Shown here piece after piece: positions 50,656-57,979 of a stretch of DNA of 64,000 nt. The stretch covers positions 1-64,000 of the forward strand of contig JAIEPW010000034.1 of the NCBI GenBank assembly GCA_019748195.1, in the 5' to 3' direction. Both the position numbers and the translations under genes were made by a program. Every line of letters starts with the position of its first letter. Position 1 is the first letter of the stretch. The notes under the pieces were generated by a model. It made no database searches and had not been told where the DNA came from. It saw only the letters and a program-made list of their open reading frames with translations. This stretch comes from Bryobacteraceae bacterium (GTDB taxonomy: Bacteria > Acidobacteriota > Terriglobia > Bryobacterales > Bryobacteraceae).

Positions 50656-51522
50656 CTACTTGTTCAGGTCCCTTGCCTTGTCACGCGTCTCGCGCGTGAA
50701 CGACGCGCCACGCTTGATCGCCATCGTCTCGTGCGCCAGCCGCGCAGCCTCCTGCCTCAGCTGGCCCGCGATCATCTTCTGCATGTGAGCCTGGCTCTGC
50801 ATCGCGGCGATGTACGCTGCAGCCGAAGCCATCGCGGCCGTTCCGGGAGCGAACCGGCGCGCTTCGTCCTCCACCGCTTCCGCGGCCTGCAGCACCCGGT
50901 CGGCTCCGGCATCGCCCATCTTCAGAGTCATGAGCTGGTCGATAGCCATCGCGTCATCGACGTCAATTAGATTCCGTTCCTCGGGATGCACCTCAGTCGC
51001 CGCAGGAAGTGGCCCGAACGCGCCCCTGAACGCCGTAACCAGTGCGCCGTGATCGCCCGGGTTCTTGTTGCGCATGATCGTCTCTAGCGACACTGGATTT
51101 GGAAGCTGCGCTGAGTTCACGCCAATGCCGTAGAGACCGTTCAGTGTTCCTCGAAACAACCCAATCAACTGCTGCGCTAGTGCCTTTGCTTCGTTGATGG
51201 CCCGCAAGGGCCAGACGATTTCTTCCCACAGCTGCCGCAGTTGTGCGAGCAAGCCCTGCAGCGCATTCGCCGCCGACTGAATACCCTCTAGCAACGGCTT
51301 CATTACGTTGTTAATGAAGTTCTGCATCGCCGTCATGGCCTGGTTGATGAGATTGAACGCGCCAGTGATCCCGCCCAACCCGAACTGGCCGTATGCCGGT
51401 TGCGGCGCGAGCATCATCGTGAAGAGCATGACGCCGATCAGCCCGATCGCCATCACCTTCGTCGCGTCCGGGCGTGCCGTGGCGGCTAACGCGGCTGCTC
51501 CAAGCAAGAGAATCGTGCTCAT
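50656..51522 (-). CDS. VirB5/TrbJ-like secreted helical protein, paralogue 2
   Basis: Shares the plan of the gene downstream: hydrophobic signal region (KVMAIGLIGVMLFTMMLAPQP), helical region with NNVMKPLLEGI (compare NNVIRPLLEGI), segments ATEVHPEERNLID (compare ATEAHPFQRDLID) and a C-terminal SFTRETRDKARDLNK. At 288 residues it is similar in size. The ATG at 51522 overlaps the stop of a 41-codon gene. The start in a longer frame was rejected since it overlaps VirB4 and the small gene. Confidence 0.62.
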   Translation of the reverse strand: MSTILLLGAAALAATARPDATKVMAIGLIGVMLFTMMLAPQPAYGQFGLGGITGAFNLINQAMTAMQNFINNVMKPLLEGIQSAANALQGLLAQLRQLWEEIVWPLRAINEAKALAQQLIGLFRGTLNGLYGIGVNSAQLPNPVSLETIMRNKNPGDHGALVTAFRGAFGPLPAATEVHPEERNLIDVDDAMAIDQLMTLKMGDAGADRVLQAAEAVEDEARRFAPGTAAMASAAAYIAAMQSQAHMQKMIAGQLRQEAARLAHETMAIKRGASFTRETRDKARDLNK

Positions 51523-51644
51523 GACCGCTTCTCCTTCACCATTCCGCTGATCTGCCGCCACAACGCCGACCCCTGGTTGAGCAGAGCGCTGAACTGGGCA
51601 ACCAGTCCTTGAACCCGGGCGAGGATGACCTGAAGGCGGCTCAT
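51519..51644 (-). CDS. Very small protein (41 aa) between VirB4 and VirB5-like genes
   Basis: A 41-codon frame starting at ATG 51644, three bases after the VirB4 stop. It ends with a TGA that overlaps the next start in the four bases TCATGA read as ATGA. The protein is a single amphipathic helix (LQVILARVQGLVAQFSALL). Coupling on both sides makes it very likely to be translated. It has no known family; it may be a lipid-binding or assembly peptide, or serve to re-initiate translation. Confidence 0.55.
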   Translation of the reverse strand: MSRLQVILARVQGLVAQFSALLNQGSALWRQISGMVKEKRS

Positions 51645-51647
51645 GGT

Positions 51648-54326
51648 TCACACTCCGGCCGCGGCGAATCGCTCGCGCCGCTCTGCGACTGCTTGCTGGA
51701 CCTTGCCGCTGGCTTCTTCCGGCAGCACCTCTTCGTCGGCGAGGCCATGCGGGAAACGCTCGGCCAATTCCCGATAGACATCGATTAGCGGCCGCTTGCG
51801 ATTTCGTTCCAGCTTGAAGAAGTAGGTCCGATACGCGCGCTCGCGCGGGTAGGTTGTGGCGACCCAGTAATCCACCGGAGTTGGCACCAACCGGATCGTC
51901 TGCGTCGTCTCGGCCTTCTCGCCCAGCACCAGCAATATCTCCGCGCTCTTGCCCTTTCGTGGGGAGGCAAAGCGCTTGATTTCGGCCAGAGCAACTTCGT
52001 TCAAGGACAAATGTTCGACCAGCGGGCTTACATCACCCGGCTGCTGCCCGATCACCTTGACCGACGTGTTCCGCAGAATGCCCGCGCCATGTTCCTTGGG
52101 TCGTTGCTTCGTTCCCACGAAGTCCTCAAGTGTCTGCGAGATTCCCCACACAGACGCGCCGCGCTTGCGGGCCGTGCGAAAGAGCTGCACAACGCAGTCC
52201 GCCAGAACGGGCGACTCAAGCAATGCCCAGCACTCATCGAGCACGGTGATCGACGGCTCGCCTGACTTGCCCGACGCCCGCTCGGACATCGCCTGCGCGA
52301 TCAGCATACTCATTGCAGTCTCCAGGCGCGGATCGGAACTCAATCCTTCGATGTTGAAGAACAGCCAGTTCGCATCTGTGCGGATCGTCGTGTGGCGATC
52401 GAACAGCTTCGAGTACACTCCCTTCTCGCCGGTCCACTGCCGCAGGGCGACGGCAGCGAGTTGCGCTAGCTGTCGAATGTGCTCGATCCGCTCTTCGTCG
52501 GTCCACGTCGACAGCTCGTTTCGGAGGTCCGTGTACGTCGGGGTCTTGTTGTCGGCTCGCACAGACGCGCGTTTGTAGACCTTGGCGATGGCTTCAGAAA
52601 GGATGTTGTCGAGGAGCGAAGTGTCCGTTTGGCCAAGGTCGCCGATCATGTGGCGCGTCAGGTTCTTTAGGAAGGCGATCTTGTCCTTGGTCGGCTGCAC
52701 TGCACCGGGCGAAAGGTCCCAGGGATTCAGCGTCTCCGCGCCTTCCAGATCCACTTCGATGACGCGCCCGCCCATCAACTCGACGAGGGGACGATACGAA
52801 TCGCCGCGCTCGACAATGGAGATGAGCGGGTTCGCGCGCGCCATCATCAGGAGAAACATCTGGGCCATGAACGTCTTGCCGCCACCGGACTTGGCCATGA
52901 ACAACATGTTGGCGTCGCCGATCGACGGGTCATAGGGAGAGAACGGAATCAACTGCCGGTACGGCGTCTCCAGCAACATCAGCGGTGACTGCGGCGTGCC
53001 GCTCCAAGGCGTCTCAATCGGCATGAGGTCCGCTGCGTGCAGCGTCAGACAACTGAGGTCGCGCTTGTTCTCCTGCCCCATGCCAGGCAAGCTGCCTATC
53101 AGCAGACGCCGCTGCGCCAATGACTCCGGAATCGCACGCGCGCCATTCATCCGCGTAACGGCATGCACTACGCGCTGTCGGCGGTCATTGAGCGTTCGCT
53201 GTGCCTCTTCGAGATCCGCCCGGCTGACGATGGGCTTCGAAGTCCGAACAGCGATCACCATCGAGTAGTTGCAGACCTTCAACGACGACGAGATCACGGC
53301 TTGCAAGACGTCCTGCAATTGGTTCTGCGCCACCTGCGCTTCGACGTTGATCTTGAATGCGCCGTTCGAATCCCGCTGCGCTGCCTGCATTCGACGCAGG
53401 CGCCCCTTGAAGTGCTCCAGGACCTTGGTCTGATCCGGGATGGTGACCTCCGCGTCCACGACAATCGGGAAGTCGAGCACCAGCAATTCCCGCAGCATTC
53501 CTGGGAACGTGCCGTCCGGCAAGTCCTTCATGCTCACGAAGGTGTAGAGCAATCCGCCAACTTGCAGGTAGTTCTCCTGCTCATCCTCGATGCTCGTATT
53601 CGTGATCTGGCTACGCGCGCTGCGGTATTGAAGCGCGTAGTCGGGCCGGCGTAGAGGGCTCCGGTCGTTGAACACCGGGTTCAGACCCCGCTTCGCCTCC
53701 TGGAACATCTCCTCGTCGGTCATCCGACGGACACCCATGCCCGTCGCAACTAGAGTCTGCTCGACGCCGGCAAGAAGGCTAGAGAACTCACTCAACAGGT
53801 CCTCGTGCTCTCGCCGTTCGCGCTCAATGCACTTCTCGACAGAAAAACTGAAGAGGCTCTTTTTCTTTCCCTGGAGCCGGTCGGCCAACTCGTGATGCGT
53901 GCGCGGATTCCAGATGAAGTACGCATGCAAAGGGTGCCGTAGGTAGTAGCCACGCGCCTCGTTGGAGTCCCAACGCTCCATTCGCATCCGGTCGATGTCT
54001 TGCAGCACTGGATTCTCATTGCGATTCATCCGCGGATATGCCGCCCGCACGTCGCCGATGCCTTCAGTGATTTCGAATCGCATCTGCAGGCGCATGGACC
54101 GCTCCGGCAACGACCGCACCAGGGCCTCTAGCGCGTGCTTCGAACGGTTCCTCATATCGTCGTCGTGATAAAAGCTGTTGAGCCCAGCCAACTCATACCC
54201 GGCGACTAGGCTTCCGTCCGACTGGACCATCACTCCGTCGACGTACTCCCGCACCGGCAGCAGTTCCGCGAGCGCCGGTTTGCGCAGTTCTTCGTTTCTC
54301 TTGGCGATGGTCAACGGCGACATCAT
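51648..54326 (-). CDS. virB4: VirB4-type T4SS ATPase
   Basis: The largest T4SS ATPase, needed for pilus assembly and DNA transfer. Walker A is MAKSGGGKTF (about residues 478-487) and Walker B SITVLDECWALLES near residue 690, followed by WGISQTLEDF, all VirB4-specific. The N-terminal 420 residues are the VirB4 N-domain. At 892 residues it is normal. It starts in an ATGA overlap with the VirB3-like gene (ATG 54326); a second ATG follows directly. It is the best marker that the system is conjugative. Confidence 0.93.
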   Translation of the reverse strand: MMSPLTIAKRNEELRKPALAELLPVREYVDGVMVQSDGSLVAGYELAGLNSFYHDDDMRNRSKHALEALVRSLPERSMRLQMRFEITEGIGDVRAAYPRMNRNENPVLQDIDRMRMERWDSNEARGYYLRHPLHAYFIWNPRTHHELADRLQGKKKSLFSFSVEKCIERERREHEDLLSEFSSLLAGVEQTLVATGMGVRRMTDEEMFQEAKRGLNPVFNDRSPLRRPDYALQYRSARSQITNTSIEDEQENYLQVGGLLYTFVSMKDLPDGTFPGMLRELLVLDFPIVVDAEVTIPDQTKVLEHFKGRLRRMQAAQRDSNGAFKINVEAQVAQNQLQDVLQAVISSSLKVCNYSMVIAVRTSKPIVSRADLEEAQRTLNDRRQRVVHAVTRMNGARAIPESLAQRRLLIGSLPGMGQENKRDLSCLTLHAADLMPIETPWSGTPQSPLMLLETPYRQLIPFSPYDPSIGDANMLFMAKSGGGKTFMAQMFLLMMARANPLISIVERGDSYRPLVELMGGRVIEVDLEGAETLNPWDLSPGAVQPTKDKIAFLKNLTRHMIGDLGQTDTSLLDNILSEAIAKVYKRASVRADNKTPTYTDLRNELSTWTDEERIEHIRQLAQLAAVALRQWTGEKGVYSKLFDRHTTIRTDANWLFFNIEGLSSDPRLETAMSMLIAQAMSERASGKSGEPSITVLDECWALLESPVLADCVVQLFRTARKRGASVWGISQTLEDFVGTKQRPKEHGAGILRNTSVKVIGQQPGDVSPLVEHLSLNEVALAEIKRFASPRKGKSAEILLVLGEKAETTQTIRLVPTPVDYWVATTYPRERAYRTYFFKLERNRKRPLIDVYRELAERFPHGLADEEVLPEEASGKVQQAVAERRERFAAAGV

Positions 54327-54649
54327 TTGAGGAACTCCTTGGTGAACTCGCGATCTGCTTCCAGGCCGCAGTAGATGTGCGGCTTCGTGTGCCACATGAT
54401 CAAGTCACGGATGTAGCCGCGCGGCTTGCCGTACTTGAAGAGCATCAGGATGGGCACCGCGATGATCGGTACTCCCCACTGCAAGACGACATTCAACGGC
54501 ACGCCGTACAACTCGCGGTCGAGGAAGCGGCCGACCAGGCTCATGATCGCCGCGAGGCCGATCACAATGAACAGGTCCTCGAACTCCAGGTAGAAGAACG
54601 TTACCCGCTGGTGAAGATTGCGGTGCACCGGTGTCACCTCAAGAGCCAT
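54323..54649 (-). CDS. VirB3/TrbD-like membrane protein
   Basis: A 108-residue protein with an N-terminal polar stretch (VTPVHRNLHQRVTFFYLEFEDL) and two membrane helices (FIVIGLAAIMSLVGRF, LQWGVPIIAVPILMLFKY), then a basic-acidic cytoplasmic tail (PHIYCGLEADREFTKEFLK). Size and topology match VirB3, which works with VirB4 in T4SS assembly. RBS GGAGGCGT, and the stop overlaps the VirB4 start by four bases. Confidence 0.78.
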   Translation of the reverse strand: MALEVTPVHRNLHQRVTFFYLEFEDLFIVIGLAAIMSLVGRFLDRELYGVPLNVVLQWGVPIIAVPILMLFKYGKPRGYIRDLIMWHTKPHIYCGLEADREFTKEFLK

Positions 54650-54659
54650 ACGCCTCCTT

Positions 54660-55115
54660 TCAACTCACGCCGCCCGCTCCTTGCGCGACGAAGAACTCGG
54701 CCAGGCGCAACACGCCCGACAATCCGAAACACGCCATTGCCGCGAGTACATGACGGGCCCACGGCGCGCCCGGATAGATGCGGAATCCCATGCCGCCGTA
54801 GTGCATGATCCCGAGGACCACCTGCAGCACGCCATAGAGCGGCAAGAACACATTGGCCGACCAATTGACCAGCCCGAGCAGCGTCACCCAGACGGCGTCA
54901 GGATCGTTCCAGGCCCTCTGCGCTGCGAAGCGCTCGATCCCGCGCAGGATTCCAGAGACCATTAGCGCTGAGAAGCCGGCGTAGAGCGAATACTGAAACG
55001 GCGAGTTGCGCGAAAAGCGCAGCACCGAAATCACGAAGAACAGCCCAGCGAGCGTCGGCATGATGACGTTCGCGAACCAGTTCGTCAGATTCGTGAGCCC
55101 GGTCAGGAAATCCAT
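54660..55115 (-). CDS. Internally duplicated VirB2-like pilin protein
   Basis: This protein seems to be two fused VirB2-like units. Unit 1 (about 5-63) reads NWFANVIMPTLAG...SGILRGIERF. Unit 2 (82-143) reads NWSANVFLPLYG...SGVLRLAEFF and ends with QGAGGVS. The single pilin at 56049-56438 has NWIGNVIAPVGA...SGVTRLLEFW and ends with QGGGGVS. Each unit has an NW..NV..P start and SG..R..E.F end around two membrane helices. The gene is full length and in frame, on the same strand, so the duplication is likely functional. Confidence 0.6.
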   Translation of the reverse strand: MDFLTGLTNLTNWFANVIMPTLAGLFFVISVLRFSRNSPFQYSLYAGFSALMVSGILRGIERFAAQRAWNDPDAVWVTLLGLVNWSANVFLPLYGVLQVVLGIMHYGGMGFRIYPGAPWARHVLAAMACFGLSGVLRLAEFFVAQGAGGVS

Positions 55116-55117
55116 GT

Positions 55118-55282
55118 CTACAGCCTTTCCGAGACGATCCAGATCGCGAATCCGAGGCTTACGGCAGCAGCGAACAACAACGGACGTCGCATCTGCCCTA
55201 GAGAGAGAAACGCCATAGCGAGTAGCGCAGGACAGGCGTACGATAGGAATTCGAGCGTACGGTCGTTGTAGAAGATCTGCAT
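55118..55282 (-). CDS. Small membrane protein (54 aa)
   Basis: The ATG at 55282 has a weak Shine-Dalgarno (GGGC). Two hydrophobic helices (YACPALLAMAFLSLG and LLFAAAVSLGFAIWIV) are joined by a short polar QMRR, and a tail SERL follows. It ends two bases before the duplicated pilin start. Codons upstream in this frame belong to an antisense artefact. No family recognised. Confidence 0.5.
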   Translation of the reverse strand: MQIFYNDRTLEFLSYACPALLAMAFLSLGQMRRPLLFAAAVSLGFAIWIVSERL

Positions 55283-55299
55283 GGGAGCCCGCCTTTGTT

Positions 55300-55962
55300 T
55301 CACATCATCCGGTTGATCAGAATCCACAACGCGCTCACCGTTAGGAACCCGCCTGCGCACGCAAGCATCCGCAGATACCCGGGACGGTTGAACGCAAAAG
55401 TCACAATCGCGCCGCAGACGGCCAGGCCTGCGGCAATAGGGAAGACCCGGCTGGCTGTGTAGTTCCACATCGACTCCAGCCCAAGCGCAATCGAAAACCG
55501 GTTGCCCACCGGCGTCCATGCGTCGATCAGCGCATGCGTGCTTGAAATCGCCAGCAGAAATATCGCGCTGAGAATCGAGGGCAACGGCCCGGCACCGCTC
55601 GCCGTATCGAGCACCGACCGAAGCACAAAGAACGCCGCCGCCACCGGTGCAATCCGGGCGACGATGAACGAATTGACAAACGTCGAGATGCCCGACTGAA
55701 TCTGCGCCAACCATCCGTTCCCGATCGCGACCCCGGGCGGAAAGTAGACCGGCACACCGAGCGCCTGGAACCAGGTCAAGGACGGCTCTAGGGCGAGGAA
55801 CACGACCGCCCAGGTCATGTGCCGCGAAAATCCGCCGCCCACCCAGAACACCGTTCCGCCTTCCTTCCTCAGCGAGATGCCCGCCAGCAGCAGACACACA
55901 AACGCAGCTGCCGGAGCCAGCAACAGTAGAACGCGCATGATGTCGTAAAGCAGGGAAGGCAT
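55300..55962 (-). CDS. Polytopic membrane protein in the transfer operon (220 aa)
   Basis: At least five hydrophobic segments (VLLLLAPAAAFVCLLLAG, HMTWAVVFLAL, VARIAPVAAAFFVLRSVL, ILSAIFLLAIS, AGLAVCGAIVTFAF) with short loops. It resembles small channel-forming T4SS proteins such as a second VirB6-like protein, but no family signature is visible. It lies between the pilin and the small membrane gene on the same strand. Confidence 0.5.
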   Translation of the reverse strand: MPSLLYDIMRVLLLLAPAAAFVCLLLAGISLRKEGGTVFWVGGGFSRHMTWAVVFLALEPSLTWFQALGVPVYFPPGVAIGNGWLAQIQSGISTFVNSFIVARIAPVAAAFFVLRSVLDTASGAGPLPSILSAIFLLAISSTHALIDAWTPVGNRFSIALGLESMWNYTASRVFPIAAGLAVCGAIVTFAFNRPGYLRMLACAGGFLTVSALWILINRMM

Positions 55963-55999
55963 CGTTCATCTCACGTTCGTTGGTTCACCTCACCAGGTC

Positions 56000-56030
56000 A
56001 TGCGGGCTCTCCGCGCGGGTGAGCCCGCAT
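56000..56030 (-). promoter_or_regulatory. 10-bp perfect stem-loop downstream of the VirB2-like pilin gene
   Basis: ATGCGGGCTC at 56000-56009 pairs perfectly with GAGCCCGCAT at 56021-56030 around an 11-base GC-rich loop. It lies 19 bases after the pilin stop codon and 38 bases before the next gene. There is no run of T after the stem on the minus strand, so it is unlikely to be a simple terminator. It may protect the pilin mRNA or limit expression downstream, as is common where pilin is needed in excess. Confidence 0.5.
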
Positions 56031-56048
56031 TCCCGCCACAACGCCGCT

Positions 56049-56438
56049 TCAGGAAACGCCACCGCCGCCCTGCTGAATCCAGAATTCGAGCAGGCGCGTG
56101 ACTCCCGAAACAGCCAAGCACCCGAGAGCCGTGACGACGTACCGCATGACGCCACGGCCCCCGATGTAGCTGATCAACCCGCCGGCGATCGCCAGCGCGG
56201 CGCCCACCGGCGCGATCACGTTGCCGATCCAGTTCACCAGGTTGAGGAACGCACCTTCCGGCTGCGCGCCCGTTTGTCCCTGTACGGCAACGTTTGTTTG
56301 GGGCGCGGCCCCGAGGTTCTGCGCCAGCACGACCGCGTTACCCATCACCAGAACCAAGAGAATCGCGACGAGCGCCATGGCCGCCCACTGGCGAACTCCT
56401 TGGTGGGCTGGCGGTCTCGATCTCCAAAGCTGTTTCAT
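56049..56438 (-). CDS. VirB2-like pilin precursor
   Basis: The ATG at 56438 has GGGAGG. A long N-terminus with a hydrophobic signal segment (MALVAILLVLVMGNAVVLA, then QN) leads to two membrane helices (NWIGNVIAPVGAALAIAGGLI and VVTALGCLAVSGVTRLLEF) and a C-terminal GGGGVS. Size and topology fit VirB2, the pilus subunit. It is the first gene of the T4SS operon that runs to VirB4 and on, and is followed by a stem-loop. Confidence 0.72.
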   Translation of the reverse strand: MKQLWRSRPPAHQGVRQWAAMALVAILLVLVMGNAVVLAQNLGAAPQTNVAVQGQTGAQPEGAFLNLVNWIGNVIAPVGAALAIAGGLISYIGGRGVMRYVVTALGCLAVSGVTRLLEFWIQQGGGGVS

Positions 56439-56689
56439 AAGGGGTACCTCCCTTTGTCGATCTCGGCCCGAGCGTCGCTCGTGCCTGGAAAGCAACATAA
56501 GGCAGGTTTGGGAAATCTCAAAGCGAGTTTGGAAAGAGGTCGCAAGATAGCGTGTTTTCAGCGACTTGAGTTTGAGGAGATGACGTTGGTGGGACAAGAC
56601 TCGAGTACACAGTGGACTTGGCAGGGCACGGTTCGGCGGTACGAAGACCCTATGGCGTCACTCGGGGCTATTTGTGTCACCATTGCCAA

Positions 56690-57274
56690 ATGAGTTCGAT
56701 CTGCACACCCCTTCGGCGTTCCGCTTACGCAGATCACGCGCGTCCGATCGTCATCGGCGTGATTGTGGGAGGTGTCGCGTGGGTCACTATTGGACTAATC
56801 GGCCTTCTTTTGCTCCGCACGGCGTGGAGTGATTATGAGGCTGCTGTGCCTACGAAGGCATACAGCTCCGTGATGCTAGTTTCGCGGCTCGCCCTGGCCT
56901 CGGTCTGTTCCATTGCGTCGGGTTTCCTTGCAACGAAGGCTGCCAAGGAAGACTGGCGAGCAGCTAGCCGGCTTGGCGCAGTCTTGCTACTTGGGTCTGC
57001 TCCTCTTCATTTGCCTATTTCGCCCTTCAGTGCTTGGGCGGATTATCCAACGTGGTACCACGCAGTGTATTTGCTATCGCTCATGCCGCTGACATGTTTG
57101 GGTGGTTACTTCGCCCGGTCCGGGGTCGGAACAGAACAACAAATCGTTGACCTGCGACAGGAGGTCAGTACGGTGAGCGGGATCGGTGCCCACGGGCTGC
57201 GCCCGGTCGAAACATGCGGGCCGCTATTGCTCTGGCACACTTTCCGCGCTCTTCTCGCTCGAGTCGCTGGCTAA
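56690..57274 (+). CDS. Hypothetical membrane protein (194 aa)
   Basis: Four membrane segments are seen: IVIGVIVGGVAWVTIGLIGLL, a second near LALASVCSIASGFLA, a third LGAVLLLGSAPLHL and a fourth YLLSLMPLTCLGGYF. The C-terminal 45 residues are soluble. No family signature. It is on the plus strand within the minus-strand transfer region and its 3' end overlaps the MscS-like gene by about 50 bases. Probably cargo. Confidence 0.5.
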   Translation: MSSICTPLRRSAYADHARPIVIGVIVGGVAWVTIGLIGLLLLRTAWSDYEAAVPTKAYSSVMLVSRLALASVCSIASGFLATKAAKEDWRAASRLGAVLLLGSAPLHLPISPFSAWADYPTWYHAVYLLSLMPLTCLGGYFARSGVGTEQQIVDLRQEVSTVSGIGAHGLRPVETCGPLLLWHTFRALLARVAG

Positions 57275-57802
57275 AACCTTGTGGTTGCTCAGCCTGATGA
57301 CAGTGCTCGTGACCATGATCGTGTTGGGAACAATGACCTCCTGCCCCTCGTCGGCACGCAGCATCGTATACCCGAGCGAGATGGTTTCAACTGTTGCACG
57401 TATGACCCCAATCGGGGAGTTGAGTTGTATTCTGTCGCCAACACTGAAGGGTCTATAGAGCACCAGGGATAACCCAGCGACGAGATTACCGAGCGTGTTC
57501 TGAGCCGCGAGGCCGACAACGACCGAAGCGACACTGACGCCTGCGAGCAAGGCCGTTCCAATGGTGCGCAACTCGGGGACAAGATGGGCGTACAGCACAA
57601 ACGCGACCAGATAGGTCAGTACCTGTGCCAGTGCACTAACGAACCGAACGGCCGTGACGTCGGTCAAGTGGGCTGCGATCCTCCGGGCTGTTCGCCGGAT
57701 GAGAACAACTATCGACGTGGCAGCCAGAAAGAAGATGGCTCCCCAAGAGACAAGGCCAGGTAGCGTGCTGGGGTTCAGTAGATCGTTGGCTAGGGAGCTC
57801 AT
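57224..57802 (-). CDS. MscS-like mechanosensitive channel
   Basis: The ATG at 57802 begins a 192-residue protein with two or three membrane segments, the last containing TALLAGVSVASVVVGLAAQNTLGNLVAGLSLVLYRPFSVGD, which has the Gly/Ala-rich TM3 and the PF..GD of MscS. A beta domain follows (IGVIRATVETISLGYTMLRADEGQEVIVPNTIM). It is shorter than typical MscS, lacking most of the C-terminal domain. The gene may help cells resist osmotic shock; its place between T4SS genes is probably incidental. Confidence 0.8.
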   Translation of the reverse strand: MSSLANDLLNPSTLPGLVSWGAIFFLAATSIVVLIRRTARRIAAHLTDVTAVRFVSALAQVLTYLVAFVLYAHLVPELRTIGTALLAGVSVASVVVGLAAQNTLGNLVAGLSLVLYRPFSVGDRIQLNSPIGVIRATVETISLGYTMLRADEGQEVIVPNTIMVTSTVIRLSNHKVLASDSSEKSAESVPEQ

Positions 57803-57979
57803 CAGGAAGTCGGATTCTCTGCCTTTGTCAGGCTGATGTCGTAGAAGGCGGTATTTCCCTTGGCCGAGTGGGATTCGCCATGAATGTTTATCCTTCGTAT
57901 CAGTGTCGCAAGAATCGGAAGGTCGCGTCGCATTAGCACCAGCGAAATAGCCCACCAGCCCGAGACCTACCAGCACAGC

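Noticed and set aside
55283-55969. Longer N-terminal extension of the frame that encodes the 54-residue membrane protein
   Set aside because: The extension is Arg/Gly-rich and antisense-like and overlaps the well-supported 220-residue membrane gene.
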